Positions 8,054-18,306 are shown, counted from the stretch's first letter. The stretch: 64,000 nt of DNA from Bacteroidota bacterium (GCA_016776505.1 JADHTG010000005.1:1-64000), one strand, 5' to 3'. Notes: generated from the sequence alone by a model not told the origin. Program-made: numbers and translations.

Positions 8054-9433
8054 GTGGAAATAAAATTGATAAAAGAAGAAAAAAGTTTTGATGCTATACT
8101 ATCTGTAAATTTAAAACTTGAAGATTTTGAAGAAGAAGCCAACAAAAAATTAAAAGCCGAAAAACAAAAATTGAATCTCCCGGGCTTTCGGAAAGGCATG
8201 ATACCAACTACTGTAGCAAAAAAATATTTGTGGGAGCAGGTAGTTAAAGATGCTTTGGAGGCAAAATTAGAGGATACTGTTAATGGTTATTTTGATGATA
8301 ACAAAATTGAAATCATTAAACCAGCTCTTCCGCTTGCACCTGATAATCCAATAGATTTAAAAAATGATACTGAATTTGAATTCAAATATGACATTGGACT
8401 GGTAGATGAGATAGTAATTGACGAGGAGAAGCTTTTCAAAAAAATTAATTCATTGGAAATACAGGTAGAGGACAAAAATATAAATGAGGAGATCGATAAA
8501 ATACTTTTCACTTATGGAGAGAATAAACAGCCTGATCAAGTGGATGATATCGATGATTACAGGATTATACTTGAAATAACTGAATTAGGTGAAAATAATG
8601 AAGCACTGGCAGAAGGGATCAGTCAAAAGATATCAAAAAACCTGTCGGAATTGAAAGGAAAACTTCGAGAAATCCTGATCGGTCAAAAGAAAGATAACGA
8701 ATTGATTATCAATCTTCATGAACTATTTGATGATAAAGAGGAGATGTCTGCTTTTCTTAATATTGAAAAATTAACTGCAGAAGATGCAAATCCTGACTTC
8801 AGGATCAAAATCATGTCAATTAGTCATCATATAAAAGCGGAGCTCAATGAAGATTTATTTGATAAAGCCACTGCCGGGAAAGCAAAAAACGAGGAGGAAT
8901 TCAGAAATCAAATTGAAGAAATGCTTAATTCAAACTATGTTCAGAGCAGCGAGCATCTTCTTTTCGATGATATGACTCAAACAATGATTGAAAAAGTGAA
9001 GCTGGAATTGCCCGCTAAATTTCTTGACCGCTTATTTGATGAGGAATTTAAAGACAAGAAAAAAGATCTTTCGGCAGAAGACTTGCAGAAAGAAAGAAAA
9101 GATTTTGACAAAAAAATAAAATGGTCGCTGATTACAAAAGACATTGCTAAAAAAAATAATATCGAAGTAAGCGAAAAGGAGATTATTCAGGAAGCTTATG
9201 TATTTATTAATAATTATTTTATGCAATATGGAATGAGTGGTATTACTGAGGATCAGATGCAAAATTATTTAACTGATTATTTGAAGAACCAGAATAATGT
9301 TTTATACATGAAAGAGCGTGTGGAAGTGAACAAAGTTTTGGCGAAACTCAAAGAGAACAATAAATTCAAAGTAAAGAAAGTGACTGCAGAGGAGTTTAAG
9401 GAAATCAATAAAGAAAAACATCATCATGAATGA
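8054..9433 (+). CDS. tig: Trigger factor
   Basis: The ribosome-associated chaperone and peptidyl-prolyl isomerase that meets nascent chains at the exit tunnel. The 459-residue protein has the ribosome-docking signature PGFRKGMIP at about residues 43-51, then a diverged middle domain and a helical C-terminal chaperone domain ending in a His-rich KHHHE. The FKBP-type middle domain is weakly conserved, as is common in Bacteroidota, so isomerase activity is doubtful. The start is GTG, 34 nt after tRNA-Leu. It overlaps clpP by 8 nt, giving a tig-clpP-clpX operon. Confidence 0.92.
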   Translation: MEIKLIKEEKSFDAILSVNLKLEDFEEEANKKLKAEKQKLNLPGFRKGMIPTTVAKKYLWEQVVKDALEAKLEDTVNGYFDDNKIEIIKPALPLAPDNPIDLKNDTEFEFKYDIGLVDEIVIDEEKLFKKINSLEIQVEDKNINEEIDKILFTYGENKQPDQVDDIDDYRIILEITELGENNEALAEGISQKISKNLSELKGKLREILIGQKKDNELIINLHELFDDKEEMSAFLNIEKLTAEDANPDFRIKIMSISHHIKAELNEDLFDKATAGKAKNEEEFRNQIEEMLNSNYVQSSEHLLFDDMTQTMIEKVKLELPAKFLDRLFDEEFKDKKKDLSAEDLQKERKDFDKKIKWSLITKDIAKKNNIEVSEKEIIQEAYVFINNYFMQYGMSGITEDQMQNYLTDYLKNQNNVLYMKERVEVNKVLAKLKENNKFKVKKVTAEEFKEINKEKHHHE

Positions 9434-10106
9434 TATAAAAAAAGAATTTGACAAATACGCAACAAAACACACTGGCATTAGTGGAAACACCCTGGATCAG
9501 TTTTACAGGGTAAATAGCTATATCACCCCGAATATTATCGAAGAACGTCCATTAAACATTGTGGCCATGGATGTGTTTTCCAGGTTAATGATGGACAGGA
9601 TCATTTTTCTTGGCGTTCCGATTTACGAGGATGTAGCTAATATTATCCAGGCACAATTATTATTCCTTGAATCTATTGATCCTAAAAGAGATATACAGAT
9701 CTATATCAACAGTCCGGGAGGTTCAGTTTATGCAGGTCTGGGTATTTATGATACGATGCAATATATCAGTCCTGAAATAGCCACCATTTGCACAGGAATG
9801 GCTGCATCCATGTCTGCAATTTTATTGAGTGCCGGGTCAAAGAACAAAAGATTTGCTCTCAGGCATTCCCGCATTATGATCCATCAGCCAATGGGTGGTG
9901 TTCAGGGTCAGGCAACTGATATTGAGATCACGGCCAGGGAAATTATTAAGCTGAAAGATGAACTTTATCGAATTCTCGCTTTACATACGGGGCAAGAATT
10001 CAAGAAAGTCTCGAAAGATGCGGACAGGGATTTCTGGATGAGTTCTGAAGAGGCCAAAAAGTATGGAATGATAGATGAACTTCTATCTAAAAGCCAGGGT
10101 AAATAA
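9426..10106 (+). CDS. clpP: ATP-dependent Clp protease proteolytic subunit ClpP
   Basis: The serine protease subunit that forms the tetradecameric chamber and degrades proteins fed by ClpX. The 226-residue chain has S128 in GMAASMSA, H153 in MIHQP and the INSPGGSV strand at 95-101. About 30 residues precede the usual mature start, which may be a propeptide or leader. It begins inside tig and is followed by clpX after 5 nt, the classic tig-clpP-clpX order. Confidence 0.95.
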   Translation: MNDIKKEFDKYATKHTGISGNTLDQFYRVNSYITPNIIEERPLNIVAMDVFSRLMMDRIIFLGVPIYEDVANIIQAQLLFLESIDPKRDIQIYINSPGGSVYAGLGIYDTMQYISPEIATICTGMAASMSAILLSAGSKNKRFALRHSRIMIHQPMGGVQGQATDIEITAREIIKLKDELYRILALHTGQEFKKVSKDADRDFWMSSEEAKKYGMIDELLSKSQGK

Positions 10107-10111
10107 ACGGT

Positions 10112-11329
10112 ATGGCTGATCATTGCTCTTTTTGCGGTAGGTTGCGGAATGATGTAAACATCCTTATCAAAGGAAAAGAAGGTCATATTTGCGATTATTG
10201 TGCAACGGAAGCTGATAAAATTGCTAAAACCGAAATTGGACGGCATCATAAGAATGACTTTAAAAACAATGTTCCGAAACCCAGGGAAATTACGGACTTC
10301 CTCAACCAGTATGTCATCGGACAGGAACATGCTAAAAAAGTAATTTCTGTTGCTGTTTACAACCACTATAAGCGATTGCAAAACAGTTTCTCCGCAGATG
10401 AAGGAGTAGAAATTGATAAATCCAACGTTATTTTAGTGGGAAGCACAGGTACAGGCAAAACATTGCTTGCTCAGACCATAGCAAAAATGCTTGATGTTCC
10501 ATTTTGCATTGCGGATGCTACCATAATCACTGAGGCAGGTTATGTAGGCGAAGATGTGGAAGCTATTTTAACCAGGTTGCTTGAATCTGCAGATTATAAC
10601 CCCCAAGAAGCTGAACTGGGCATAGTCTATATAGATGAGATAGACAAAATTGCCAGAAAAAGTGATAATCCTTCCATTACAAGAGATGTGTCAGGTGAAG
10701 GAGTTCAGCAAGCCATGCTCAAACTCCTGGAAGGGCATGTTATCAATGTTCCACCGAAAGGAGGGCGTAAACATCCCGAACAGGAATTTGTTAAAATCAA
10801 TACGAAAAACATACTGTTCATTTGTGGGGGTGCATTCCATGGCCTTGAGAGGTTGATTTTAGATCGCATAAATAAACAACGTATTGGATTTACTTCCGGG
10901 GTTAAAGATAAGGATCAATTGGAAAATCCATACAAGTATACCACACCTCATGATTTGAGGAGGTTTGGTTTGATTCCTGAGCTTATCGGACGATTGCCGG
11001 TGGTTACTTATCTTGATCCCTTGGATCAAAAAGCCATGTTACAAATACTCACACAGCCGAAAAATGCAATTGTTAAACAATATATTAAATTGCTTGAGCT
11101 CGAAAACATTAAATTCTCCATAAATCAAAATGCCCTTGATTATATCGCCCAAACTGCAATAGGAATGAAAACAGGTGCCAGAAGCTTACGATCCTTATTT
11201 GAGCATATCATGTTGGATGCAATGTATGATTTACCATCCGATAAAAACAAAAAAGAGTTTAAAGTGAATTTAAACTATGTCAAGAAGAAATTAGATGAAC
11301 TTAAATTAGGTCAATCGAATGTGGCCTGA
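10112..11329 (+). CDS. clpX: ATP-dependent Clp protease ATP-binding subunit ClpX
   Basis: An AAA+ unfoldase that recognises tagged substrates and threads them into ClpP. The 405-residue protein shows the N-terminal zinc-binding domain (C5, C8, C27, C30), Walker A in GSTGTGKT, Walker B in [11 protein letters not shown], and an RIGFTSGV segment that corresponds to the ClpP-docking IGF loop. It closes the tig-clpP-clpX operon, and its last 19 nt overlap the end of convergent murI. Confidence 0.95.
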   Translation: MADHCSFCGRLRNDVNILIKGKEGHICDYCATEADKIAKTEIGRHHKNDFKNNVPKPREITDFLNQYVIGQEHAKKVISVAVYNHYKRLQNSFSADEGVEIDKSNVILVGSTGTGKTLLAQTIAKMLDVPFCIADATIITEAGYVGEDVEAILTRLLESADYNPQEAELGIVYIDEIDKIARKSDNPSITRDVSGEGVQQAMLKLLEGHVINVPPKGGRKHPEQEFVKINTKNILFICGGAFHGLERLILDRINKQRIGFTSGVKDKDQLENPYKYTTPHDLRRFGLIPELIGRLPVVTYLDPLDQKAMLQILTQPKNAIVKQYIKLLELENIKFSINQNALDYIAQTAIGMKTGARSLRSLFEHIMLDAMYDLPSDKNKKEFKVNLNYVKKKLDELKLGQSNVA

Positions 11330-12141
11330 TCAAAATCCCAAATAGGAAACTCTTTTAATGGGACCTGTTCTTTAAAAAAGATTTTAGTTGTTTCCTGAAA
11401 CGAGCTGGTAAAATCAGATACATAAAAATTATGCTCAACTACTTTCCCTGACTCATTCCTCATATCATACTTGCCAAGCGTATTTTTAACTTCCATTGCC
11501 ACTATATCAGTACTGTCCAGGACATGCACAATTCCTTTATAATAGTCATTAATTTCATCCTTAATAAGTGGATAATGTGTACATCCTAAAATCAAACTAT
11601 CGATATCCTGTAGGGTTTTGCGAGACAGATAATCGTGGATTATAGCCTTGCTGATATTGTTGTTGTAAAAGCCTTCTTCAATCATTTGTGCCAGAAGAGG
11701 TGTAGCCATGCTTGAAACCAGTGTAGTAGGATTTAATTCTTTTATTTTTTTCGGATAAGCACGGGATGAAATAGTCCTTTTTGTTCCTATTATGCCAATA
11801 GACCTGGACTGAATTGCATCCAAAGCATATTGAACCACAGGATTAATCACATTGATTATTATAGACTGGTCTCCATACTTTTTATTCAAGTCGTTGAATG
11901 CAACGGATGATGCTGTATTACAGGCTATAACAATTATTTTACAGGATCTTTTTAATAATAATTCAACTATTTTATCAGCATAATGCTTAACAGCACGAGC
12001 GGATTTATTTCCGTATGGTAAATGTGCTGTATCACCAAAGAAAATGAGTTCTTCATTTGGTAAAAGTTGCGAAATTGAATGGGCAATGGTCAGACCACCA
12101 ATTCCTGAATCAAATATCCCTATGGGTTTATTCGAAGGCAA
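11311..12141 (-). CDS. murI: Glutamate racemase
   Basis: It converts L- to D-glutamate for peptidoglycan. The 276-residue protein has the [10 protein letters not shown] start (D11-S12), the two catalytic cysteines C74 (ACNTASS) and C187 (LGCTHYP), and the PYGNKS substrate loop at 42-47. No cofactor is needed in this family. It is the last gene of the minus-strand envelope cluster, 2 nt after an OmpH/Skp gene, and its 3' end overlaps clpX tail-to-tail. Confidence 0.93.
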   Translation of the reverse strand: MPSNKPIGIFDSGIGGLTIAHSISQLLPNEELIFFGDTAHLPYGNKSARAVKHYADKIVELLLKRSCKIIVIACNTASSVAFNDLNKKYGDQSIIINVINPVVQYALDAIQSRSIGIIGTKRTISSRAYPKKIKELNPTTLVSSMATPLLAQMIEEGFYNNNISKAIIHDYLSRKTLQDIDSLILGCTHYPLIKDEINDYYKGIVHVLDSTDIVAMEVKNTLGKYDMRNESGKVVEHNFYVSDFTSSFQETTKIFFKEQVPLKEFPIWDFDQATFD

Positions 12142-12143
12142 GT

Positions 12144-12665
12144 CTATTTATTAGATGTTTCTAAACCTAGTTTTTTCTTTACCAGAGGAGTAATATCATC
12201 TGAATCCTTGGAAAATAAAACTGATCCTGCTGAAGTGTCGAGTATGTAATCGTAATTTTTTTCTTTAGCCACTTCTTCTACTGCAGCTTTCACTCTATCT
12301 AAAATTGGCTGCAGAAGTTCTTTTTCTTTTTCAGAAAGTTCATTCGTTGCTTCTTCCTGGAATACTTTAATTCTCTCCTCTAATTGTACAATTTCAGTTT
12401 CCTTGTCTTTTTTCACAGCATTAGTCCAGTTTGCAGCCATCTGCTCATAGGTTTCTATTTTTTTTCTATATTCGGTAACCAATACATCCACCTGGGCCTC
12501 CAATTCTTTTTGATAGGTCTGAAGGCTTTCTTTTGCAGCTTCCACTTCAGGAAGTGTTGTAAGCAATTCTGAGGTATTGATATGCCCAATTTTAAGATTT
12601 TGAGCCGAAACTCCAATAGCAGAAAAAATTAATATGACCGCTATTACATTTTTGATGGCTTTCAT
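12144..12665 (-). CDS. OmpH/Skp-family periplasmic chaperone (second copy)
   Basis: A secreted helical chaperone, expected to hold unfolded outer-membrane proteins in the periplasm. From the ATG at 12665 the protein is 173 residues: a signal peptide (KNVIAVILIFSAIGVSAQ), then a charged coiled-coil (KEKELLQPI region) and a C-terminal YDYILDTSAGSVLFSKDS typical of OmpH. The frame runs on to an ATG at 12719, but that start overlaps a -7 box at 12717-12724 and would bury the signal peptide, so the shorter form is chosen. It is a paralogue of the upstream gene at 12752-13285. Confidence 0.85.
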   Translation of the reverse strand: MKAIKNVIAVILIFSAIGVSAQNLKIGHINTSELLTTLPEVEAAKESLQTYQKELEAQVDVLVTEYRKKIETYEQMAANWTNAVKKDKETEIVQLEERIKVFQEEATNELSEKEKELLQPILDRVKAAVEEVAKEKNYDYILDTSAGSVLFSKDSDDITPLVKKKLGLETSNK

Positions 12666-12716
12666 AGGATTATATTTATAAGAGGATATTCTTTGATTTG
12701 TATATGTTTTGATTTG

Positions 12717-12724
12717 CAAAAATA
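12717..12724 (-). promoter_or_regulatory. Bacteroidota -7 box for the second Skp gene
   Basis: The minus strand reads TATTTTTG, about 52 nt before the preferred ATG at 12665. The -33 element is not clear. It suggests that skp2-murI can be transcribed apart from bamA. Confidence 0.45.
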
Positions 12725-12751
12725 AGATTAAATAAGAGATATCTATGAAGA

Positions 12752-13285
12752 TTATTTCTCGATATTTTCGATTCCAAGAATCTCCAGAACCTCATCGCTT
12801 CTGTCGTATTTTGCATTTACAAACAGCATGGTTACAGCACCTGATTTATCAAAAACAAAATCAATTCCTTCATCCTGAGCCAGTTTCTGAATTGCATCAA
12901 AAACCTTATCCTGAATGGGTTTAATCAGCTCTTTTCTTTTTTTGAACAGATCACCCTCTTTACCAAACCTGGTTTCTTTCAGTTTATTCAGCTCATCTTC
13001 CTTTTTCAAAATCTCATCTTCTCTTTTGTTCCTTATTTCATCTGGCAGAAGAACCTGCTCTGCCTGGTAAGCCTTATAAAGCTTATCAATTTCATCCACC
13101 TTCATGCGAATATCCGCTTTCCATTTCTCGGCCAGTTCATCCAGTTGTTTTTGAGCAGATTTGTATTCCGGAATTTTTTCCAGAATATATTCCGAATCTA
13201 CATAAGAAAAACTTTGTGAGAATAAAATGGTTGAAGAAAGTAAGGTGATGAAAAAAACGCTACCAATAATTTTTAGTGACTTCAT
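12752..13285 (-). CDS. OmpH/Skp-family periplasmic chaperone (first copy)
   Basis: A second Skp-like protein of 177 residues from the ATG at 13285. It has a signal peptide (LKIIGSVFFITLLSSTILFSQ), a long Lys/Glu-rich coiled-coil arm and the C-terminal IDFVFDKSGAVTMLFVNAKYDRS, the OmpH beta element. Length fits the family. The frame opens further upstream and would overlap bamA, but the signal peptide fixes the start. Placement directly behind bamA suggests a role in delivering barrel proteins to the BAM complex. Confidence 0.85.
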   Translation of the reverse strand: MKSLKIIGSVFFITLLSSTILFSQSFSYVDSEYILEKIPEYKSAQKQLDELAEKWKADIRMKVDEIDKLYKAYQAEQVLLPDEIRNKREDEILKKEDELNKLKETRFGKEGDLFKKRKELIKPIQDKVFDAIQKLAQDEGIDFVFDKSGAVTMLFVNAKYDRSDEVLEILGIENIEK

Positions 13286-13340
13286 AATCATGTTATATTT
13301 TACTACAGAAAGTACATAAAAAGTGCCAAAGCAATATTCA

Positions 13341-15818
13341 TTAGAACTGTTGTCCAATCATTATATGGAATTGCCCCTTACTTGCGCCGGGATTTCCAGG
13401 GATATCATCGAATCCGTAACCCCAGTCAAATCCAAGCAAACCAAACATGGGCATAAATATTCTTACACCGGCTCCTAGTGAACGATAAACACTGAAGGGT
13501 TTAAATTCCTTGAAAGTTAACCAGCTATTTCCGGCTTCAGCGAACACCAATGCATAAATAGTCGCACTCGGATTCAATGAGAATGGATATCGAATCTCAA
13601 AAGTATATTTATTGAAAATTGTTCCACCGTTCTCATTATTGCTGTTTGCAGTCAATGAATTATCTTCATATCCGCGCAAAGCTATTAATTCCCTACCATC
13701 CAGATGATATCCTGACAATCCACTACCTCCAACATAGAATCTTTCAAAAGGCGTAATGCCAATGGCGCTATTGTAAGTTCCAAGGAAACCGAAATCCAAT
13801 CCCACATGAGCCACAAGCTTATCAAATACAGTTAAATACCATGCAGCGCCAAATCGCCATTTATGATATTCCATCCATTTAAATTTCTCTTGTTGGGTGG
13901 CATCCGTAAAATCCTTATCCGAGAACAATGAATAAGGGGGTGAAAATTGAGTTGAAAGCGTAAACGAAGATCCTCTTCGGGGATAGATAGGTGGATCAAC
14001 AGAATTCCTTGCCAGTACAATCTTGGCATTCAGGTTGTTTGAATAACCATCTGTAAAAGCAAACTCGTACTGATAATTATTCAGATTATACCTCTGATAG
14101 GTGAGTGCGGTATAGAGAGTGAAGAAATCATCAGGAATTTTTAAACGTTTGCCTAAACCTATGGTTGCTCCAGTTATTTTAATCTGCTGGAAATTTTCAC
14201 TTTCCTTACTTATCCCATTCGATTGAAAAGACTGGTATAGACTTATAGAGAATGCGTTTGGTTTTCTACCTCCAAACCAGGGTTCAGTAAATGAGAAATT
14301 GAAGGAACTGTAATATCTGGCATTTGATTGAAAACGAATACTTAACCGCTGTCCATCTCCGGCCGGCAAAGGTCTCCAAGCTTTTGCCTTGAACATTTTT
14401 TTTGTTGAGAAGTTCGAGAATACAAATCCCAGGCTGCCAACGAACTGGCCTGCACCCCATCCTCCCTGGAGCTGAAATTGATCGGATGGTTTTTCAACTA
14501 CCTTATATTCCAGTGTCACCGTACCGTTTTCAGGATCAGGAGTCGGAATCACATTCATTTGTTCCGGATCAAAATAACCCAGTTGATTTAACTCTCTTTG
14601 AGATCGAATGATATCGGCCCTGCTAAATTTCTCACCTGGTTTGGTTCTTAATTCCCGCAAAATAACATGATCGCTGGTGCGCAAATTTCCTGAAATAGAA
14701 ATGGAACTTATGGTAGCTTGTGGGCCCTCAAACAGCCTGATTTCCAGATCAATGCTATCATTATCAACAGCAGTTTCCACCGGGACTACCGAAAAGAACA
14801 AATATCCATGGTCCATATAAATTGAAGAAATATCAATTCCTGTAGGACTCATATGAAGTTTCTGTTCCAGCAGCTCCGGATTGTAAATATCTCCCTTTGC
14901 TATTCCCAGAACTGCATCTAACTCAGCAGCAGAATATTTTGTATTACCTGTCCAAACAATATTTCTAAAATAATATTGATTGCCCTCCTCTATTTTTATT
15001 TTAATCCGAATATATTCATTATTAACAAATGATACAGAATCATATACAATTTTTGCATCTCGATAGCCCAGGGAATTATAATGCTGGATGATCCTTTCTT
15101 TATCTTCTTCGTAAAGATTCTCAATATATTTTGAAGATTTGAAAATATTCCATTTTTGATATTGCTTTGTTTTCTTTAACAAGCTTCTGATCTTCCTGCT
15201 TTTAACAATTTCATTTCCTTCTACTATGACTTCCCCGATCCGAATCTTTTTATTTTTATTGATCTTAATATTTAGTTGTACACTGTTTTTTTCAAAAAGA
15301 GTGTCTCCCTTTTCCACAATACTAATGGACGGATTAAAATAACCCTTTTCAACAAAGTATTCTGTAATCTGGTTAGTCACATTCTGCAACAATTGCTGGG
15401 TAACGATTTCTCCCTGTACCAAAGAAATCTTTTCTTTGATCTTATCAACTTCTGATTTTGAGATCCCTTCAAGCGAATACCTGCTTAATCTTGGACGCGT
15501 TTTAACCTCAATAGTCAGGTAAATATTTTCATCAACAAGACTGTCTACATATATTACAATATTTGAAAACAGCTTTTGTTTCCATAAGTTTTTTATGGCC
15601 TGGCTTATTTCATCACCGGGAATATAGACTTCTTTTCCAACGGTCAAACCCGAATAAGCCATTATGATAATCCTATCAATACCAGCGTCACCACTGACAT
15701 TGAGGGCTTGAATCTTATACTTTTTTGGATAGCTATAATCCAGATCTTCGATACTTACCTGAGCAACACTTTTTACACAAAAAAGAGTAATAAATAAAAG
15801 GGCGAATTTAACTTTCAT
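13341..15818 (-). CDS. bamA: Outer membrane protein assembly factor BamA
   Basis: The Omp85 core of the BAM complex that folds beta-barrels into the outer membrane. From the ATG at 15818 (825 residues) there is a signal peptide ending near SVAQ, a run of POTRA domains up to about residue 450, and a C-terminal 16-strand barrel ending in the aromatic FHIMIGQQF. Domain markers include GxxYxxxxl-type POTRA starts and the VRGY-like GYEDNSLT region of loop 6. An in-frame ATG at 15839 is possible. It begins inside uppS and is followed by two Skp genes. Confidence 0.93.
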   Translation of the reverse strand: MKVKFALLFITLFCVKSVAQVSIEDLDYSYPKKYKIQALNVSGDAGIDRIIIMAYSGLTVGKEVYIPGDEISQAIKNLWKQKLFSNIVIYVDSLVDENIYLTIEVKTRPRLSRYSLEGISKSEVDKIKEKISLVQGEIVTQQLLQNVTNQITEYFVEKGYFNPSISIVEKGDTLFEKNSVQLNIKINKNKKIRIGEVIVEGNEIVKSRKIRSLLKKTKQYQKWNIFKSSKYIENLYEEDKERIIQHYNSLGYRDAKIVYDSVSFVNNEYIRIKIKIEEGNQYYFRNIVWTGNTKYSAAELDAVLGIAKGDIYNPELLEQKLHMSPTGIDISSIYMDHGYLFFSVVPVETAVDNDSIDLEIRLFEGPQATISSISISGNLRTSDHVILRELRTKPGEKFSRADIIRSQRELNQLGYFDPEQMNVIPTPDPENGTVTLEYKVVEKPSDQFQLQGGWGAGQFVGSLGFVFSNFSTKKMFKAKAWRPLPAGDGQRLSIRFQSNARYYSSFNFSFTEPWFGGRKPNAFSISLYQSFQSNGISKESENFQQIKITGATIGLGKRLKIPDDFFTLYTALTYQRYNLNNYQYEFAFTDGYSNNLNAKIVLARNSVDPPIYPRRGSSFTLSTQFSPPYSLFSDKDFTDATQQEKFKWMEYHKWRFGAAWYLTVFDKLVAHVGLDFGFLGTYNSAIGITPFERFYVGGSGLSGYHLDGRELIALRGYEDNSLTANSNNENGGTIFNKYTFEIRYPFSLNPSATIYALVFAEAGNSWLTFKEFKPFSVYRSLGAGVRIFMPMFGLLGFDWGYGFDDIPGNPGASKGQFHIMIGQQF

Positions 15819-16563
15819 CATTGGATAATAATTGTTCACTTACTTTACCAAACCTTCTTTCCCGGTTCTGGTAGTCAACAATAGCTTGGTAAAAGTCTTC
15901 TTTTGAAAACTCAGGCCACTTTTTTGAGGTGAAATAAAGCTCTGAGTATGCTAACTCCCAGAGCAAAAAATTGCTGATTCTATATTCTCCGCTAGTCCTG
16001 ATTAACAACTCAGGATCTGGGAAATCAGCTGTTGAAAGGTATGTTTTAAATAAATCTTCAGAAATGGGTTGTTTCTTGCTCAATGAAGAATCATTTTTAA
16101 TTTTTTTAACTGCATTCATTATATCCCAGCGTGAGCTGTAGCTTAAGGCAATCACAACTTTCAGGCCAGTATTGTTCTTTGTTAATTCGATAGCTTTATT
16201 AACTTCACTTAAAGTATTTTTAGGAATAGTATTCAAATCGCCAATGACATGAATTGACACATTGTTTTTATTCAATTCATCTAATTCCTTTCTTATGGTC
16301 ACAATAAGCAAATTCATTAAAGCACTTACTTCTCTTTTAGGCCTTTTCCAGTTTTCCTTTGAAAATGTGTAAAGTGTCAGGTGCTTTAACTTTAATTCAA
16401 CGCTTGCTTCTATAATAAGTCTTACAGTTTTGACACCAGCCTGGTGCCCAAATATGCGGTTTTTATTATGCTCTTTAGCCCATCTTCCGTTGCCATCCAT
16501 AATGATAGCAATATGATTTGGCAATTCCTCTAAATTAACTCTATTTAAATAACTTGGGATCAT
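15808..16563 (-). CDS. uppS: Undecaprenyl diphosphate synthase (cis-prenyltransferase)
   Basis: It condenses isopentenyl diphosphate units onto farnesyl diphosphate to make the C55 carrier lipid for peptidoglycan and O-antigen. The 251 residues show IAIIMDGNGRWA with the catalytic D23 and the diphosphate-binding GNGR (24-27), then HQAG, SRWD and the C-terminal RTSGEYRISNFLLW. Its 3' end overlaps bamA by about 11 nt (28-32 nt with the longer bamA start), so the two are coupled. Confidence 0.94.
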   Translation of the reverse strand: MIPSYLNRVNLEELPNHIAIIMDGNGRWAKEHNKNRIFGHQAGVKTVRLIIEASVELKLKHLTLYTFSKENWKRPKREVSALMNLLIVTIRKELDELNKNNVSIHVIGDLNTIPKNTLSEVNKAIELTKNNTGLKVVIALSYSSRWDIMNAVKKIKNDSSLSKKQPISEDLFKTYLSTADFPDPELLIRTSGEYRISNFLLWELAYSELYFTSKKWPEFSKEDFYQAIVDYQNRERRFGKVSEQLLSNDES

Positions 16564-16593
16564 TTAGGCCTGTAACTTTGAAGCGCAAATGTA

Positions 16594-17388
16594 CTAAAAT
16601 TCGAAACAAACCTTGTTCCTGATTTGAAAAGATAAAGTGAGTCCGCTGAATATATACCAATCAATCAGATCAGGTCTTCCTCTTTGTTTTCCAGCCAATC
16701 CAATTGAATTTTCAGATCGATCTGATAATTCTGAAGCTATCGGACCATAGATGTTTTCAAGTACATCAATATTGTAATATGTTGTGCTTACATCATCTAA
16801 ATAATCGGTAAAAGTATATCTAAAACCCACATTAACCGAAACATTAATTGATTTATTCAGTTTAATTTTAAATCCTCCTCCTATAGGTATTGCAAACTGG
16901 TATAATGAATAAGCATTTTTATTTGATTCTATATGAATCCCTTCTGTATCCAGCCCATGAAGCTTAATAAAGTCCCCATTATACAATGTTTTAGGTTGAT
17001 ATATAAATCCGGCTGCTCCGATAAAACTATAAGGAGTGAATTTATTCGGATGCAATCCTAAACCAAAAGGGAAAAAATTGAATTCAAATAAATACGAAAA
17101 CTCCAGAATGCTTGAAGAGAAACTGAGGTTCCTGACTTCCAGGTGCTTGAAATTATTATCATGTGCAGATATCTGACCTTGCATAATACCAAACGCATGA
17201 GATAAAAACGGGTTTACATTTTTCTTGAAAAACAATCCACTCGCCATGTTGGTTTCAGATAAAACAATCTCGGGAGCCAGGTCTCCAAGATAGTTAGTAC
17301 CTCCCATTTGAAAACCTACTTCCCACTTTTGCGCATGGGTAAAAAGTGGTATTATTAGAATCAGTAATGTTAGTTTTCGTTTGAACAT
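16594..17388 (-). CDS. DUF6089 outer-membrane beta-barrel protein, copy 4 of 4
   Basis: A 264-residue secreted protein with signal peptide KRKLTLLILIIPLFTHAQ and a mature start KWEVGFQMGGTNYLGDL, followed by alternating amphipathic strands that suggest an 8- to 10-strand barrel. It has the FTDYLDDVSTTYY segment shared by all four copies and ends in VCFEF, an aromatic C-terminus expected of outer-membrane barrels, with Cys at position -4. It is the most diverged copy (DTEG replaces GTEGQ) and sits next to uppS, the usual place of the single DUF6089 gene in this phylum. Function unknown. Confidence 0.75.
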   Translation of the reverse strand: MFKRKLTLLILIIPLFTHAQKWEVGFQMGGTNYLGDLAPEIVLSETNMASGLFFKKNVNPFLSHAFGIMQGQISAHDNNFKHLEVRNLSFSSSILEFSYLFEFNFFPFGLGLHPNKFTPYSFIGAAGFIYQPKTLYNGDFIKLHGLDTEGIHIESNKNAYSLYQFAIPIGGGFKIKLNKSINVSVNVGFRYTFTDYLDDVSTTYYNIDVLENIYGPIASELSDRSENSIGLAGKQRGRPDLIDWYIFSGLTLSFQIRNKVCFEF

Positions 17389-17451
17389 ACCATTTCTAAT
17401 AACAAAAAATGAGGAAAAATATTATTATTTAATTTAAATTTATTGTTAAAC

Positions 17452-18282
17452 TTAATATCCCAGACAACCTCTGGGCAAGAGTGAATAGCTAAGAGTGAAA
17501 CCGGCAAAATAGTACCAGTCTTTTGCATCAGGACTTCCCCGGCTATCATCCATGGTTTTCTCTATTAATTCGTCATTCACCTCCCCGGTGCGGTTTGACA
17601 ATTTAACTGCTATCTGACCATTTCTATAGAGTAAATCTCTCAAATCAACATAATTCATGCTTACATCATCGAGGTAATCAGTAAATGTTTTGCGGGCACT
17701 GAATTCACATCCCAGGTTCATATTTCTTCCTATTGAATATTTCCAGCCAAAACCGAAGGGGATAACAATTTGAGTGAGCTTGTAACGTCTTTCCTGGTAT
17801 TCAGGAACATTTAGAAACTGCCCTTCAGTTCCAAGGGGTTGCAAATTGGTCCACTTTTCATTGTAATAGGCTTGTGGGTTGAATCTCAATATTGAAACAC
17901 CGGCAAAAATATAGGGAGATGATTTATATGTAAAATGATTGGTACGATAACCCAGGATATTGAATTCTGGCTGAATTCCAATATCCAAAACAGTTGATCT
18001 GAAACTTAAATTACGACTCCATTGTCTGTGATAATATTTTTTAGCATTTTCATCGGAACCGGAAATCATTCCTTTGATAATGTTTCCTTTGATTGTTAAA
18101 TGCCTGTTCATATTGAACCTCATGATGCCACCGTAGGCAAAATGAGTTTCATTCATTTTAATTCCACGTTCTGAAAAGTCACCATTGTAATTGGAAACAC
18201 CACTAAATACTCCTACTTCCCAATACTGGGCATACAAAAAAACGGGCAGGAAAAGAATGGAAAGTAAAATGATCTTTTTCAT
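17452..18282 (-). CDS. DUF6089 outer-membrane beta-barrel protein, copy 3 of 4
   Basis: 276 residues with signal peptide KKIILLSILFLPVFLYAQ, mature start YWEVGVFSGVSNYNGDF, the LQPLGTEGQ and FTDYLDDVS motifs and the C-terminus RGCLGY (Cys at -4, aromatic last residue). It is closest to copy 2. No lipobox is present, so it is expected to be a barrel rather than a lipoprotein. A -7 box at 18307-18314 could give it its own transcript. Function unknown; context with uppS and bamA points to envelope biogenesis. Confidence 0.75.
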   Translation of the reverse strand: MKKIILLSILFLPVFLYAQYWEVGVFSGVSNYNGDFSERGIKMNETHFAYGGIMRFNMNRHLTIKGNIIKGMISGSDENAKKYYHRQWSRNLSFRSTVLDIGIQPEFNILGYRTNHFTYKSSPYIFAGVSILRFNPQAYYNEKWTNLQPLGTEGQFLNVPEYQERRYKLTQIVIPFGFGWKYSIGRNMNLGCEFSARKTFTDYLDDVSMNYVDLRDLLYRNGQIAVKLSNRTGEVNDELIEKTMDDSRGSPDAKDWYYFAGFTLSYSLLPRGCLGY

Positions 18283-18306
18283 AAGACTTTATTTATTTAC
18301 CAAAAA

